Shown: piece after piece, positions 8,572 to 19,650 of the stretch
Layout: every line of letters starts with the position of its first letter
Position numbering within the stretch: position 1 is the first letter of the stretch
Source of the DNA: a bacterium
Lineage (GTDB): Bacteria > Pseudomonadota > Alphaproteobacteria > Ferrovibrionales > Ferrovibrionaceae
Direction of reading: 5' to 3'
Length of the DNA: 59,070 nt
NCBI GenBank assembly: GCA_022844005.1
Contig: JALHMN010000004.1
Location: 1-59,070, forward strand
Translations under genes and position numbers: made by a program
The notes under the pieces: generated by a model
What the model saw: only the letters and a program-made list of their open reading frames with translations
The model's database searches: none
Told to the model about the DNA's origin: nothing

Positions 8572-9344
8572 GCTCCGGTACGGTTTCGCCGCCAGATCTC
8601 AAGCAGGCCGCGCATGGTGATATCGGGATCGAGGTGGCGAATGACATCGGTGGCTCCCTGGAACAGGGGCGCGAGACCGCCGGTGGAGATGACCATCATC
8701 GGTCCGCCGAATTCCTTCTGGATGCGGGCAACCAGCCCTTCGATGAGGGCGACATAGCCCCAGAAGACACCGGCCTGCATGGCGCCGATGGTGTCCTTGC
8801 CGATGACGCGGTCCGGCTTTTCCAGGGCAATGCGCGGCAACTTGGCCGTCGCCATGTGCAGCGCCTCGAGGTTGAGGTTGATGCCGGGAGCGATCAAGCC
8901 GCCCAGATAGTCGCCGTTCGAACCGATGACGTCGAATGTCGTCGCCGTACCGAAGTCGATGACGATGCTGGGTTCGTGATAGGTGATCTGGGCACCGACC
9001 GCGTTCGCCAGGCGATCGGCACCGACCTCGCGGGGCTTGTCGATCAGCACGTTGATACCGATGGCGCAACCCGGGTCGCCAATCACCAGCGGTTCCTTGC
9101 CGTAATGGCGCGAGCAGAGAAGCTTCAGGTTGAACATCGCCGCCGGCACCACGCTGGCGATGACGATGCCGGCGATACCCTTCGGATCGATGCCTTCCAG
9201 CGTCATCAGGGCATTCAGCCAGACTACATATTCGTCGGCCGTGCGCCTTGGATTGCTCTCGCAACGCCAATCGCCGACGATCCGACCATTGTCGAATATC
9301 GCGAACTTCGTGTTGGTATTGTTGGCATTGATGGCGAGCAACAT
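8568..9344 (-). CDS. coaX: Type III pantothenate kinase
   Basis: Phosphorylates pantothenate, the first step of CoA synthesis. The 258-residue length and the motifs KPREVGADRLANAVGA, VIDFGTATTFDVI and GGLIAPGI fit CoaX of the ASKHA fold. The N-terminal phosphate-binding loop reads NANNTNT instead of the family's usual DxGNTxx, so the first acidic residue is Asn; this may be a lineage variant or may affect activity. The gene starts 3 bp after birA ends and overlaps rnj by 4 bp. No other pantothenate kinase is in the window. Confidence 0.9.
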   Translation of the reverse strand: MLLAINANNTNTKFAIFDNGRIVGDWRCESNPRRTADEYVVWLNALMTLEGIDPKGIAGIVIASVVPAAMFNLKLLCSRHYGKEPLVIGDPGCAIGINVLIDKPREVGADRLANAVGAQITYHEPSIVIDFGTATTFDVIGSNGDYLGGLIAPGINLNLEALHMATAKLPRIALEKPDRVIGKDTIGAMQAGVFWGYVALIEGLVARIQKEFGGPMMVISTGGLAPLFQGATDVIRHLDPDITMRGLLEIWRRNRTGA

Positions 9345-9347
9345 CGG

Positions 9348-10094
9348 TCAGGCCACGGGGAAAACTTCACCTGCGGTTATGACATGGCGCTTTCCGTCAT
9401 CCCCCGCAAGCACCAAGGCGCCACCGTCGTCCAGGGTCTCGAAGACGCCATGCACCTCCCGCTCGCCGGTGCGCGCCCTGATACGGCGGCCCTGCGCATA
9501 GGCGCGGGAAAGCCATGCTTCCCGGATCGGGGCGAAGCCCTGTTGCTTCCAGATCCGATACCAGCGATCAACGGCCGCCACCTCGGCCTCGACGACGGCC
9601 TCGACCTCCGCCGCCGCACCAGCTTCAGCCAGGCAGATCGCCGCCCAGTCTGTTCCCGCCGGCGCGTTGGCGACATTGGTCCCGATACCGGCAACCAGCA
9701 CGGCGATGCCGCCGTCGGTGGCCAGACGGCTCTGCAGCAGGATACCCACGCATTTTCGCTCGGCGACCAGAACATCGTTCGGCCATTTGCAGGCGACGGG
9801 CGTGCCGGGTGGCAACAGGCGCTCGAACGTCTCCGCCACGGCGACGGCGACCGCGAAGGAAAGCTGCGCGGTTACCGCCGCCGGCGTCAGCGGTCGCAGC
9901 AGGAGGGAGACATAGGCATTGCCGGCAGGCGACGACCAGACGCGGCCCGAACGACCACGGCCCCCGCTTTGCGTCCGGGACCAGACCACCGTTCCATGCG
10001 CCGCGCCTGCCTCAGCCCGGCGCAGCGCCTCTTCGTTCGTGCTGTCGATACTGTCCAGCGCGACCAGCGAATAGCCGGCCGGGAGGAGGATCAC
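9348..10094 (-). CDS. birA: Biotin--[acetyl-CoA-carboxylase] ligase
   Basis: Joins biotin to carrier proteins through biotinyl-AMP. The 248-residue protein shows DSTNEEALR, the biotin/ATP loop [12 protein letters not shown] and KWPNDVLV, then the small C-terminal domain with [14 protein letters not shown]. There is no N-terminal helix-turn-helix, so it is the monofunctional, non-repressor type. The GTG start (10094-10092) overlaps the nuoN stop in a GTGA junction, tying its translation to complex I genes; coaX follows after 3 bp. Confidence 0.93.
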   Translation of the reverse strand: MILLPAGYSLVALDSIDSTNEEALRRAEAGAAHGTVVWSRTQSGGRGRSGRVWSSPAGNAYVSLLLRPLTPAAVTAQLSFAVAVAVAETFERLLPPGTPVACKWPNDVLVAERKCVGILLQSRLATDGGIAVLVAGIGTNVANAPAGTDWAAICLAEAGAAAEVEAVVEAEVAAVDRWYRIWKQQGFAPIREAWLSRAYAQGRRIRARTGEREVHGVFETLDDGGALVLAGDDGKRHVITAGEVFPVA

Positions 10095-11518
10095 GGGAAC
10101 AGTGCCTTGGCCGCCGTCGCGGCGCCGGCAAGAAGGGGGGCCGGATAGACGAAGAAAAGAAGCGTGAAGACACCGGCGGCGGCAGTCAGTACGCCGACTT
10201 CGCGATCGGATGCCGCGAAGGGTTCGGCCGGCTGGTCGAAATACATCAGCTTTACGATACGCAGGTAGTAATAGGCGCCGACGACGCTGGCGAGCACGCC
10301 GATCACCGCCAGCGTATAGAGCCCGGCATTCACCGCGGCCATGAAGACGTAGAACTTGCCGAAGAAGCCCGCCATCGGCGGAACACCGGCCAGGGAGAAC
10401 ATGAATATCGCCATGGCGGCAGCGAGACCGGGACGCGAGCGGGCAAGGCCGGCGAGATCGTCGATCTCCTCCACATACCCGGTCGCCCGGCGCATGCAGA
10501 GGATGACGCCGAAGGCGCCGACATTCATGGCGAGGTAGATGGCGAGATAGATCAGGATTCCGCGTACGCCCTCGGGACTGGCCGCGGCCAGACCGATCAG
10601 CGCATAGCCGACATGGCCGATGGAGGAATAGGCCATGAGGCGCTTGATATTGCTCTGCCCGATGGCCGCGAAGGCACCGAGCAACATCGAAAGGACCGAG
10701 ATGGCAACGATGATCTGCCGCCATTCGTCGACCATGTCGCCGAAAGGCGCGATGAAGGTACGCAGGAACAAGGCCAGGGCCGCGATTTTCGGCGCCACGG
10801 CGAAGAAGGCGGTCACCGGCGTGGGAGCGCCTTCATAGACGTCGGGCGTCCACATGTGGAAGGGCACCGCCGATACCTTGAAGGCGAGCCCGGCCGACAG
10901 GAAAACGATACCGATGATGAGGCCGATCGAGGATTCATGCCCGCCATGCAGCACCTCGGCCAGTTTGGCGAAACTGGTGGTGCCAGCGAAGCCGTAGATC
11001 AGCGAGGCGCCGTACAGCAGCATGCCCGAGGAGAGCGCGCCAAGGACGAAGTACTTCAGGCCGGCCTCTGTGGAGCGCGTCGAATCGCGCTTGAAAGCGG
11101 CACAGACGTAGAGCGCGAGCGACTGCAGCTCGAGCCCCATGTAGAGGGACATCAGGTCGCTGGCCGACACCATGATCATCATGCCGACGGTGGCGAGCAG
11201 CATCAGCACCGGATACTCGAAGCGCTCGATCCGCTCGGCCCGCAGGTAGCCGAGCGAGAGGATGATCGCCGCCGCCGATCCCAGCAGGATCAGGATCTTG
11301 CTGAACGAGGCGAAGGCGTCGACCACGATCATGCCGGAGAAAGCGCTTCCGGTTCCACGCCCGAGAACCAGGACCGCAGTTACGAGGAGGGCGGCGACGG
11401 CGCCCCAGGCTACGGTCCGGGTCGCCTTGTCGCCGGCATGCACGCCCGCGAGGAGCAGAACCATGGCGGCACAGGAGAGGAAGATTTCCGGCAGCGCGAG
11501 AGTGACGTCGGCGAGCAT
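10091..11518 (-). CDS. nuoN: NADH-quinone oxidoreductase subunit N
   Basis: One of three antiporter-like membrane subunits of complex I. The 475-residue length is normal. Multiple membrane helices are evident, with conserved charged or polar helix residues in family-typical contexts ([49 protein letters not shown] as [16 protein letters not shown], and [14 protein letters not shown]). It is the last nuo gene, 12 bp after nuoM and overlapping birA by 4 bp. Confidence 0.96.
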   Translation of the reverse strand: MLADVTLALPEIFLSCAAMVLLLAGVHAGDKATRTVAWGAVAALLVTAVLVLGRGTGSAFSGMIVVDAFASFSKILILLGSAAAIILSLGYLRAERIERFEYPVLMLLATVGMMIMVSASDLMSLYMGLELQSLALYVCAAFKRDSTRSTEAGLKYFVLGALSSGMLLYGASLIYGFAGTTSFAKLAEVLHGGHESSIGLIIGIVFLSAGLAFKVSAVPFHMWTPDVYEGAPTPVTAFFAVAPKIAALALFLRTFIAPFGDMVDEWRQIIVAISVLSMLLGAFAAIGQSNIKRLMAYSSIGHVGYALIGLAAASPEGVRGILIYLAIYLAMNVGAFGVILCMRRATGYVEEIDDLAGLARSRPGLAAAMAIFMFSLAGVPPMAGFFGKFYVFMAAVNAGLYTLAVIGVLASVVGAYYYLRIVKLMYFDQPAEPFAASDREVGVLTAAAGVFTLLFFVYPAPLLAGAATAAKALFP

Positions 11519-11530
11519 GATGGAGGCCCT

Positions 11531-13057
11531 CTAGCGCAGGGTCGCGAGCTTGCGGCCGGCGTCCAACGCCGCGTGGTGCTGCTCGATCAGGTTGTCGACG
11601 GAAACCGCCATCACCTCGAGGAAGGGATCGGGCCAGATCCCCATCCAGAAGACGACGAAGACGAGGGGCGCGAAGATCGCGATCTCGCGCGGCGACAGAT
11701 CCATCATCTTCTTCAGGTCGGGCTTGGTCAGCTCGCCGAAGATGACCCTGCGGTAGAGCCAGAGGCTGTAGGCCGCCCCCAGGATGATGCCGGTGGTGGC
11801 CAGCAGCGCCACCCATGTCGAAACCTTGAATGCGCCTGTCAGGACCAGGAATTCACCGACGAACCCGGCCGTCCCCGGCAGGCCGACGGTGGCCATGGTG
11901 AAGACCATGAAGACGAAGGCATACATCGGCATGTTGCGGGCGAGGCCGCCATAGCGGGCGATCTCGCGCGTATGCAGCCGGTCGTAGACGACGCCCACGC
12001 AGAGGAAGAGCGCACCCGAAACGACGCCATGCGCCAGCATCTGGAAGATGCCCCCCTGCACACCCTGGGTGGTGAAGGTGAAGATCCCGATGGTGACGAA
12101 GCCCATATGCGCGACCGATGAATAGGCGATCAGCTTCTTCATGTCCTCCTGCATCAGGGCGACGAGGGAGGTGTAGATCACCGCGATCACCGACATGGCA
12201 AAGATCAGCGGCGTGAAGAACTGCGTCGCTTCCGGAAACATCGGGATGGAGAAGCGCAGGAAGCCGTATCCGCCCATCTTCAGCAGCACGCCGGCCAGGA
12301 TGACCGAGCCCGCGGTTGGCGCCTCAACATGCGCGTCCGGCAGCCAAGTATGCACCGGCCACATCGGCACCTTGACGGCAAAGGACGCCATGAAGGCCAG
12401 CCACAGCCACTTCTGCACCGAAAGACCGTAGAGTTTGCCTTCGCCGGCGAGTTGGATCAGCGCAGGAATGTCCGTGGTGCCGGCCTTGAAGTAGAGCGCA
12501 AGGATGGCGAGCAGCATCAGGACCGAGCCCGCCAGCGTGTAGAGGAAGAACTTGAAGGTGGCGTAGATGCGCCGGGCGCCGCCCCAGACACCGATGATCA
12601 GGAACATCGGGATCAGGCCGGCTTCGAAGAAGAGGTAGAAGACCACCACGTCCAGCGCACAGAAGACGCCGATCATCAGCGTTTCCATGATCAGGAACGC
12701 GACCATGTATTCCTTCACCCTGGTCTCGATCGCCTCCCAACTGGCCAGGATGCAGATCGGCATAAGAAAGGTGGTGAGGATGACGAACAGCATCGAAATG
12801 CCGTCGACACCCATGTGGTAGTTGATCCCCGCCCCGATCCAGTCCGCCTTTTCCACGAACTGGAACCCTGCCGTGCGCGGATCGAAGTCCTTCCAGACCA
12901 GCAGGCTGACCGCGAAAGTGATGATGGTGGTCCACAGCGCAACCATGCGGATGTTGCGCTTGGCGAGATCGCTGTCTTCGCGGATGAAGAGCAGGATGAA
13001 GACCACGCCGATCAGCGGCAGGAAGGTGACAGTGGAGAGAAGCGGCCAGGTGCCCAT
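11531..13057 (-). CDS. nuoM: NADH-quinone oxidoreductase subunit M
   Basis: Antiporter-like proton-pumping subunit of complex I, 508 residues, about 14 predicted membrane helices. Diagnostic sequences include [18 protein letters not shown] (with the helix-5 Glu), [18 protein letters not shown] and [18 protein letters not shown]. It is separated by 3 bp from nuoL upstream and 12 bp from nuoN downstream, so it belongs to the single nuo transcript. Confidence 0.97.
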   Translation of the reverse strand: MGTWPLLSTVTFLPLIGVVFILLFIREDSDLAKRNIRMVALWTTIITFAVSLLVWKDFDPRTAGFQFVEKADWIGAGINYHMGVDGISMLFVILTTFLMPICILASWEAIETRVKEYMVAFLIMETLMIGVFCALDVVVFYLFFEAGLIPMFLIIGVWGGARRIYATFKFFLYTLAGSVLMLLAILALYFKAGTTDIPALIQLAGEGKLYGLSVQKWLWLAFMASFAVKVPMWPVHTWLPDAHVEAPTAGSVILAGVLLKMGGYGFLRFSIPMFPEATQFFTPLIFAMSVIAVIYTSLVALMQEDMKKLIAYSSVAHMGFVTIGIFTFTTQGVQGGIFQMLAHGVVSGALFLCVGVVYDRLHTREIARYGGLARNMPMYAFVFMVFTMATVGLPGTAGFVGEFLVLTGAFKVSTWVALLATTGIILGAAYSLWLYRRVIFGELTKPDLKKMMDLSPREIAIFAPLVFVVFWMGIWPDPFLEVMAVSVDNLIEQHHAALDAGRKLATLR

Positions 13058-13060
13058 CGC

Positions 13061-15001
13061 TCAGTGCCCCGCGCCGGAGGCGGACGTCGCGAAGTACCAG
13101 GTAACCAACCCGGCCACGCCGATCAGCATCGCGAACGCATAATGGTAGAGATACCCGGTCTGCAGCATCACGGCGCGCTTGGCCAGCTTGATCACCGTCG
13201 CCGAAATGCCGTCGGGCCCAAGACCGTCGATGATCCGGCCGTCGCCACCCTTCCACAGGAGGCGGCCCAGCCACATGGTCGGACGGATGAAGATCAGCTC
13301 ATACAGTTCGTCGAAGTACCACTTGTTCAGCAGGAACTTGTAGAGCGGCTCATTCCGGGCAGCGAGGTCCTTGGGCACGCGCGGCGCGCGGATATACATC
13401 CACCACGCCACCAGGATGCCGAGCGCTCCGGCAGCGACAGGGGCCCATTTCACCCAGGTGGGGACCGCGTGGAAGGTCTCCATGATCTTGTTGCCGTCGC
13501 GAACGGCGATCGAATCGCCCCAGAACTCCTGCCAGTGGTGACCCGTCATCGGGCCGGCGAAGAGGATACCGGCGAAGATCGCGCCCGCGGCCAGCACATA
13601 GAGCGGAATCATCATGACGAGCGGGCTTTCGTGCGCCGCCTCGTAATGGTGATGGTCATGCGGATGACCGTGGAAGGTCATGAAGATCAGGCGCCAGGAA
13701 TAGAAAGCGGTCAGGATCGCCGCTCCCAGGCCGAGCACGAAGGCGAAGTCGCCCGGCCCGGAATTGGCCGCGAAGGCCACTTCGAGGATGGCATCCTTGG
13801 AATAGTAGCCGGCGAAGATCGGAACGCCGGCCAGAGCGAGCGAGCCGATCCACATGAGGGCATAGGTCTGCGGGATCTTCCGCCACAGCCCGCCCATGTT
13901 GCGCATGTCCTGCTCGTGATGCATGGCATGAATCACCGAGCCGGCGCCGAGGAAGAGCAGCGCCTTGAAGAAGGCGTGCGTGAAGAGGTGGAAGATCGCC
14001 ACCGGATAGGCGCCGAGGCCCGCTGCGAAGAACATGTAGCCGAGCTGCGAGCAGGTGGAATAGGCGATCACCCGCTTGATGTCGTTCTGTACCAGGCCGA
14101 TGGTCGCTGCGAAGAAGGCGGTAAAGGCGCCGATCACGGCCACCACCTGCAGCGCAATCGGCGCCTGCTCGAACAAGGGCGAGCAGCGCGCCACCATGAA
14201 GACGCCGGCGGTCACCATGGTCGCGGCATGGATGAGCGCCGAGACCGGGGTCGGGCCCTCCATCGCGTCCGGCAACCAGGTGTGAAGGGGTACCTGCGCC
14301 GACTTGCCCATGGCGCCCAGGAACAGGAGCAGGCAGATCGTGGTCATCACGTCCATCTCCCAGTTCAGGAACTGGAACGTCTTTCCCGCCATCTCCGGCG
14401 CCTTGGCGAAGACGGTGGCGAACTCCACCGAGCCGAACACCATGAAGATGCCGAAGATGCCGAGCGCGAAGCCGAAGTCGCCGACCCGGTTGACTACGAA
14501 GGCCTTGATCGCCGCCGCGCTGGCAGTGGGCTTCTCGTACCAGAAGCCGATCAGGAGATAGGATGCGAGACCCACGCCCTCCCAGCCGAAGTACATCTGA
14601 ACGAAGTTGTCGGCCGTCACCAGCATCAGCATGGCGAAGGTGAACAGCGACAGATAGGCCATGAAGCGCGGCTTGTGCGGATCCTCCGACATGTAGCCGA
14701 CGGAATAGACATGCACCAGCGCGCTGACACCGTTCACCACCACCAGCATGACGGCGGTCAACTGATCGATCTTGAGCGCCCAGGCGATCTTCATGTCGCC
14801 GGACACGATCCAGTCGAAGAGCACCACCGTGGTCGGGCTGTTGCCGAAAGTGACCTTGGCGAAGGCGAAGCAGGACATCACCGCGGCCAGCAGAACGGCG
14901 CCGCAGGTGATCACCTGCGACCCGCGGTCGCCGATCATGCGCCCGAACAGGCCGACGATGAGCGCCGCCAGGAGCGGCAGGAAGACGATCGCGGCGTACA
15001 A
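13061..15001 (-). CDS. nuoL: NADH-quinone oxidoreductase subunit L
   Basis: Largest antiporter-like subunit of complex I, 646 residues. Characteristic motifs are [16 protein letters not shown] [46 protein letters not shown] and [14 protein letters not shown]. The C-terminal region after about residue 520 corresponds to the lateral helix and last membrane helix. A His-rich loop, [11 protein letters not shown] (about residues 444-454), faces out of the core. It lies 4 bp after nuoK and 3 bp before nuoM. Confidence 0.97.
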   Translation of the reverse strand: MYAAIVFLPLLAALIVGLFGRMIGDRGSQVITCGAVLLAAVMSCFAFAKVTFGNSPTTVVLFDWIVSGDMKIAWALKIDQLTAVMLVVVNGVSALVHVYSVGYMSEDPHKPRFMAYLSLFTFAMLMLVTADNFVQMYFGWEGVGLASYLLIGFWYEKPTASAAAIKAFVVNRVGDFGFALGIFGIFMVFGSVEFATVFAKAPEMAGKTFQFLNWEMDVMTTICLLLFLGAMGKSAQVPLHTWLPDAMEGPTPVSALIHAATMVTAGVFMVARCSPLFEQAPIALQVVAVIGAFTAFFAATIGLVQNDIKRVIAYSTCSQLGYMFFAAGLGAYPVAIFHLFTHAFFKALLFLGAGSVIHAMHHEQDMRNMGGLWRKIPQTYALMWIGSLALAGVPIFAGYYSKDAILEVAFAANSGPGDFAFVLGLGAAILTAFYSWRLIFMTFHGHPHDHHHYEAAHESPLVMMIPLYVLAAGAIFAGILFAGPMTGHHWQEFWGDSIAVRDGNKIMETFHAVPTWVKWAPVAAGALGILVAWWMYIRAPRVPKDLAARNEPLYKFLLNKWYFDELYELIFIRPTMWLGRLLWKGGDGRIIDGLGPDGISATVIKLAKRAVMLQTGYLYHYAFAMLIGVAGLVTWYFATSASGAGH

Positions 15002-15005
15002 GGCT

Positions 15006-15317
15006 CTAGCCCTTCATCAGATTGACGTCCTCGACCTCGATCGAGCCGCGGTTGCGGAAATAGACGACCAGGATGGCAAGTCCGATCGCCGCCTCCCCCG
15101 CCGCCACGGTGAGCACGAAGAGGGCGAAGATCTGGCCGACCAGGTCCCCGAGGAAGGAGGAGAAGGTGACGAGGTTGATGTTGACGGCGAGCAGCATCAG
15201 TTCGACCGACATCAGGATGATGATGACGTTCTTCCGGTTCAGGAAGATCCCAAAGATGCCGAGCGTGAACAGAATCGCGGCGACCGTGAGATAGTGGCCG
15301 AGGCCGATGGTCAGCAT
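15006..15317 (-). CDS. nuoK: NADH-quinone oxidoreductase subunit K
   Basis: Small membrane subunit of complex I with three helices, 103 residues from MLTIGLGHY. Conserved acidic helix residues lie in [15 protein letters not shown] and in [13 protein letters not shown], both needed for proton coupling in the family. The frame is open upstream, but this ATG gives the normal length and follows a purine-rich GAGGGGCAGGGGAA. It is 16 bp from nuoJ and 4 bp from nuoL. Confidence 0.96.
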   Translation of the reverse strand: MLTIGLGHYLTVAAILFTLGIFGIFLNRKNVIIILMSVELMLLAVNINLVTFSSFLGDLVGQIFALFVLTVAAGEAAIGLAILVVYFRNRGSIEVEDVNLMKG

Positions 15318-15333
15318 TTCCCCTGCCCCTCCC

Positions 15334-15948
15334 TCACACGCCCTGCCTGGGACCGACCTTACGGATCTCCACCGCGTCTTCGCGCCGACGGCCGACCTGC
15401 GTGCCGATGCGCTGGCGGCGCACACCGTCCCGGCTCCTCAGTGTCAGCACGATGGCGCCGATCATCGCGACCAGCAGGATCAATCCGGCTGCCTGGAACA
15501 GGAAGACGTACTTCGTATAGAGCACGTGGCCGATCGCGTGCGTATTGGCGATCTGCTCGGGCGAAGGGATCGGCGTGGTCGCGACCTTGGCGGCTTCCGG
15601 AGCCACCACCCAGGTCCCCAATACCAGAATCAATTCAATCAGGAGGATGAGGCCGATCAGGCCGCCGACCGGCAGGTACTGCAGGAAGCCTTCGCGGAGT
15701 TCCGTGAAGTCGATGTCGAGCATCATGACGACGAACAGGAACAGCACCGCCACCGCGCCGACATAGACGATGACCAGGATCATCGCCAGGAACTCCGCCC
15801 CCAGCAGCACGAAGAGCCCAGCCGCGTTGAAGAAGGCAAGGATCAGGAACAGCACCGAGTGCACGGGATTTCGCGCCGCGATCACCATGAAGCCCGAGGC
15901 TACGGTGACGAAGGCGAAGAGGTAAAAGGCGAGCCCCTGGATGATCAT
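15334..15948 (-). CDS. nuoJ: NADH-quinone oxidoreductase subunit J
   Basis: Membrane subunit of complex I, 204 residues with five helices. The start [19 protein letters not shown] and the third helix [19 protein letters not shown], which carries the pi-bulge segment typical of NuoJ, are clear. The hydrophilic C-terminus [18 protein letters not shown] is normal for alphaproteobacterial members. Spacing is 46 bp after nuoI and 16 bp before nuoK. Confidence 0.96.
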   Translation of the reverse strand: MIIQGLAFYLFAFVTVASGFMVIAARNPVHSVLFLILAFFNAAGLFVLLGAEFLAMILVIVYVGAVAVLFLFVVMMLDIDFTELREGFLQYLPVGGLIGLILLIELILVLGTWVVAPEAAKVATTPIPSPEQIANTHAIGHVLYTKYVFLFQAAGLILLVAMIGAIVLTLRSRDGVRRQRIGTQVGRRREDAVEIRKVGPRQGV

Positions 15949-15994
15949 GACCCGATCGTTTTCTTCCCCCTCCGGCCGCGCGAGCGGCCGGGCT

Positions 15995-16483
15995 TCAGCG
16001 GTACGGCGCGTCGGCCGCGATGTTCGAGGCGATCTGCCGTTCCCAGCGTTCGCCGTTCGCGAGCAGTTTCGCCTTGTCGTAGAACAGTTCCTCGCGCGTC
16101 TCGGTAGCGAACTCGAAATTCGGCCCCTCGACGATCGCGTCCACCGGGCAGGCCTCCTGGCAGAAGCCGCAATAGATGCACTTGGTCATGTCGATATCGT
16201 AGCGCGTCGTCCGTCGCGAGCCGTCCTCGCGCGGCTCGGCCTCGATCGTGATCGCCTGCGCCGGGCAGACCGCCTCACACAGCTTGCATGCGATGCAGCG
16301 TTCTTCCCCGTTCGGATACCGGCGCAGCGCGTGCTCGCCGCGGAATCGGGGCGACAGCGGACCCTTTTCGAAGGGATAGTTGATCGTCGCCTTCTTCTTG
16401 AACATGTAGCTGAAGGTCAGCGCGAGACCCGAAACCAACTCGCTCAGGAAGATCGCGCGTGCGCCTCGGTCGAGAACAGCCAT
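15995..16483 (-). CDS. nuoI: NADH-quinone oxidoreductase subunit I
   Basis: Peripheral-arm subunit carrying two [4Fe-4S] clusters (N6a and N6b). The 162-residue protein has [12 protein letters not shown] (Cys63, 66, 69, 73) and [12 protein letters not shown] (Cys102, 105, 108, 112), and an amphipathic N-terminal helix that docks it at the membrane. An 82-bp gap separates it from nuoH, the longest inside the nuo cluster; I see no convincing promoter or terminator in that gap. Confidence 0.97.
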   Translation of the reverse strand: MAVLDRGARAIFLSELVSGLALTFSYMFKKKATINYPFEKGPLSPRFRGEHALRRYPNGEERCIACKLCEAVCPAQAITIEAEPREDGSRRTTRYDIDMTKCIYCGFCQEACPVDAIVEGPNFEFATETREELFYDKAKLLANGERWERQIASNIAADAPYR

Positions 16484-16565
16484 CTACCCCTCCGCGCCTG
16501 CGAACCGAACGATGCGGCGCACCATAGTCTCGGTTTGCGTCAGTGCAACCGCGCCCGTCCGCATC

Positions 16566-17582
16566 TCAATTCACCGTCTTCGGCGCCAGGTCGAACATGA
16601 CCAGGAAGCCCGCGGTCAGCACCAGCCAGCCGAGCGAAGCCGGCAGAAAGACCTTCCAGCCGAGCCGCATCAGCTGGTCGTATCGGTAGCGCGGCAAGGT
16701 CGCGCGCACCCAGATGAAGACGAACAGCAGCAGGAAGACCTTGAGCGCAAACCAGAACGGCCCCATCCAGTCCGGCGTCGGAAGATAGAACGGCGGCAAC
16801 CACCCTCCCAGGAACAGCACCGTGGTCATGGCGCTCATCAGGATCATGTTGGCGTATTCGCCGAGCATGAAGAGCCCAAACGACATGGAGGAGTATTCGA
16901 CCTGGTAGCCGGCGACGAGTTCAGACTCGGCCTCGGGCAGATCGAAGGGATGCCGGTTCGTCTCCGCCAGGGTGGATATGAAGAAGATGATGAACATCGG
17001 GAACAGCGGCAGGGCGAACCATACCGTGCTCTGCGCCTCGACGATCTTCGAAAGGTTCAGCGAGCCGACGCAGAGCAGAACCGAGATGATGATGAAGCCC
17101 ATGGAGACTTCGTAGGACACCATCTGCGAGGCGGAACGCAGCGCCGCCAGGAAGGGATAGCGCGAGTTCGAGGCCCAGCCGGCCATGACGATGCCGTAGA
17201 CGCCGAGCGAGGAGATGGCGAAGAGGTAAAGGACGCCGACATTGATGTTGGCGATGACGAGACCGGTGCCCACCGGGATGACCGCCCAGGCGATCATCGC
17301 CAGGATGAAGGTCAGCATCGGCGCCGCCATGAAGATGATCTTGTTGGCGGCGGTCGGGATGATCGTTTCCTTGAAGATCATCTTCAAGGCGTCGGCGAAA
17401 GGCTGCAGCAGACCGAAGGGGCCCACGACATTGGGACCGACGCGAAGCTGCATCGCCGCCATCACCTTGCGCTCGTAGAGCGTGAGATAGGCAACGGAGA
17501 TCAGGATCGGCACCAGGAGTGCCAGGATCTGGAGGACAATGATCCCGCCGGGCAGCAGGTATCCGGACCAGAGGTCAGCCAT
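16566..17582 (-). CDS. nuoH: NADH-quinone oxidoreductase subunit H
   Basis: Membrane subunit forming part of the quinone chamber, 338 residues and eight or nine helices. Recognisable segments are [67 protein letters not shown] (each shown here only as a family landmark) and [21 protein letters not shown]. Glu and Arg residues of the quinone loop are present. Its ATG overlaps the nuoG stop by 8 bp. Confidence 0.97.
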   Translation of the reverse strand: MADLWSGYLLPGGIIVLQILALLVPILISVAYLTLYERKVMAAMQLRVGPNVVGPFGLLQPFADALKMIFKETIIPTAANKIIFMAAPMLTFILAMIAWAVIPVGTGLVIANINVGVLYLFAISSLGVYGIVMAGWASNSRYPFLAALRSASQMVSYEVSMGFIIISVLLCVGSLNLSKIVEAQSTVWFALPLFPMFIIFFISTLAETNRHPFDLPEAESELVAGYQVEYSSMSFGLFMLGEYANMILMSAMTTVLFLGGWLPPFYLPTPDWMGPFWFALKVFLLLFVFIWVRATLPRYRYDQLMRLGWKVFLPASLGWLVLTAGFLVMFDLAPKTVN

Positions 17583-19641
17583 GGGTGCCGGTCGCCTTCT
17601 CGCTCTTCACGCCCGCCGCCACGGCGCTGCACTCCGCCATGGTGCTGGAGGCCCTGGCAATCGGATTGGTCAGATAGAAATCCGCGATCGGCGTGGCGAA
17701 AGGCGTTGTCGCCAAGGCGGCGGCAGCGCCGAAATCGGTCCAGGCCGCCGGCGCGAGCTTGTCGACCGCCGCGAAGCAGGGCGCCGTTTCGGCAAGCTTT
17801 GCCCGCAGCTGGCCCAGGCTGTCGTAGGGGAGGGTCTTTCCCAGCACTTCGGACAGCGCCCGCAGGATGGTCCAGTCTTCGCGCGCCTCGCCCGGCGGCA
17901 GGACGGCACGGCGACCGCGCTGGGCCCGCCCCTCGAGATTCACGTAGGTCCCGTCCTTCTCGGTATAGGCGGCGCCCGGCAGGATCACGTCGGCACGATG
18001 AGCGCCGGCGTCCCCATGGCTGCCCTGGTAGATGACGAAGGCCTTGCCGAGCCGCGCCGTATCGATCTCATCGGCGCCGAGCAGGAAGACGGCTTCCACC
18101 TCGCCCTTTTGCGCCGCATCGAAGATGCCGGCCAAGTCGCGCCCGCCTGCTGCCGGCACGAAGCCGAGCTCGAGGCCGCCGACACGCGCCGCCGCGGTAT
18201 GCAGCACGTTGAACCCGTTCCAGCCGTCCTGGACGACATTGCAGGCGTCGGCCAGCGCCTTGGCGGCCGCCAGGATCGCCGCGCCGTCGGGGCGCGCCAG
18301 CGCACCCATGCCCAGAACGATCATCGGCTTCTTGGCGCCCTTCAACACTTCGGCGAAGGCATGCGTGCCATCGGCGATCCTGCCGATCAGCGCGGGGTCG
18401 TTGCCGAGGTCTTCATGCGCATAGGTGAGATCCACTTTAGGGCCAATGCTGGCTACCTTGAATCCGCCGGCCAGATAGCGCTTGCGGATCCGCGCGTTCA
18501 GCACGGCTGCTTCCTTGCGCGGATTGGTACCGATCAGCAGCAGAGCATCCGCCTCTTCGATCCCGGCGATGGTGCTGTTGAACAACCAGCTCGCACGGGC
18601 GCCGGGGTCGAGCTTCGCGCCGTCCTGGCGGCAATCCAGATTGCCGGAACCCAGCGCCGTCAGCAGATCCTTCAACGCCAGCATCGATTCGGCGTCGCAG
18701 AGGTCACCGGCGATGGCCGCGATCTTCTCGCCCGGGAGGTCGCCAATGCGGGCCGCGACCGCGGCGAAGGCCTCGTTCCAGGTCGCCGGCTTCAGCTTGC
18801 CGTCCCGGCGGACATAGGGCGTGTCGAGCCGCTGGCGCCGGAGGCCGTCGCAGGCGAAGCGGGTCTTGTCGGAGATCCACTCCTCGTTCACGTCGTCGTT
18901 GGTGCGCGGCAGGACGCGCATCACCTCGGTGCCGCGGGCGTCGACCCGGATGCTGGAGCCGAGAGCGTCCATCACGTCGACCGTCTCGGTCTTGCGCAGC
19001 TCCCAGGGCCGGGCCGAAAAGGCGTAGGGGCGGGAGGTAAGCGCGCCGACGGGACAAAGATCGATCACGTTCCCCTGCATCTCGGAGATCATCGCCTTCT
19101 CGAGATAGGTTGTGATCTGCATGTCCTCGCCACGGCCGACCGCGCCCATCTCCTCAATGCCGGCGACCTCGGTGGAGAAACGGATGCAGCGGGTGCAGTG
19201 GATGCACCGGGTCATGATCGTCTTGACCAGCGGGCCGATGTACTTGTCCTTCACCGCCCGCTTGTTCTCATGAAAGCGGCTCTGCCCACGGCCGTAACCC
19301 ATAGCCTGGTCCTGCAGGTCGCATTCGCCGCCCTGGTCGCAGATCGGACAGTCCAGCGGATGGTTGATCAGCAGGAATTCCATCACCCCTTCGCGCGCCT
19401 TCTTCACGGCGGGCGTATCGGTGTGGATCACCATGTTGTCCATGACCGGCATGGCGCAGGAAGCGATCGGCTTCGGCGCCTTTTCCTGCTCGACCAGGCA
19501 CATGCGGCAATTGCCGGCGATCGACAGGCGTTCGTGATAGCAGAAGCGCGGAATCTCGATCCCCAGCGCCTCGCAGGCCTGCAGCACGGTGGTGCCGGCT
19601 TCGACCTCGATTTCCCTGCCGTCGATGGTGAGCTTGGGCAT
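17575..19641 (-). CDS. nuoG: NADH-quinone oxidoreductase subunit G
   Basis: Large peripheral-arm iron-sulfur subunit, 688 residues. The N-terminus is a [2Fe-2S] ferredoxin domain ([17 protein letters not shown]), followed by the His/Cys N5 site and a [4Fe-4S] domain ([15 protein letters not shown], then [10 protein letters not shown]), then a molybdopterin-oxidoreductase-like domain without cofactor. The C-terminal part is shorter than in E. coli (about 900 residues) but normal for alphaproteobacterial and mitochondrial-type NuoG. It follows nuoF by 9 bp. Confidence 0.97.
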   Translation of the reverse strand: MPKLTIDGREIEVEAGTTVLQACEALGIEIPRFCYHERLSIAGNCRMCLVEQEKAPKPIASCAMPVMDNMVIHTDTPAVKKAREGVMEFLLINHPLDCPICDQGGECDLQDQAMGYGRGQSRFHENKRAVKDKYIGPLVKTIMTRCIHCTRCIRFSTEVAGIEEMGAVGRGEDMQITTYLEKAMISEMQGNVIDLCPVGALTSRPYAFSARPWELRKTETVDVMDALGSSIRVDARGTEVMRVLPRTNDDVNEEWISDKTRFACDGLRRQRLDTPYVRRDGKLKPATWNEAFAAVAARIGDLPGEKIAAIAGDLCDAESMLALKDLLTALGSGNLDCRQDGAKLDPGARASWLFNSTIAGIEEADALLLIGTNPRKEAAVLNARIRKRYLAGGFKVASIGPKVDLTYAHEDLGNDPALIGRIADGTHAFAEVLKGAKKPMIVLGMGALARPDGAAILAAAKALADACNVVQDGWNGFNVLHTAAARVGGLELGFVPAAGGRDLAGIFDAAQKGEVEAVFLLGADEIDTARLGKAFVIYQGSHGDAGAHRADVILPGAAYTEKDGTYVNLEGRAQRGRRAVLPPGEAREDWTILRALSEVLGKTLPYDSLGQLRAKLAETAPCFAAVDKLAPAAWTDFGAAAALATTPFATPIADFYLTNPIARASSTMAECSAVAAGVKSEKATGTHG

Positions 19642-19650
19642 GACGGCTCC

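Noticed and set aside
12329..15025. An 898-codon plus-strand frame opposite nuoM-nuoL-nuoK
   Set aside because: Same cause: codon bias on the coding strand suppresses stops in this frame. It has no recognisable domain.
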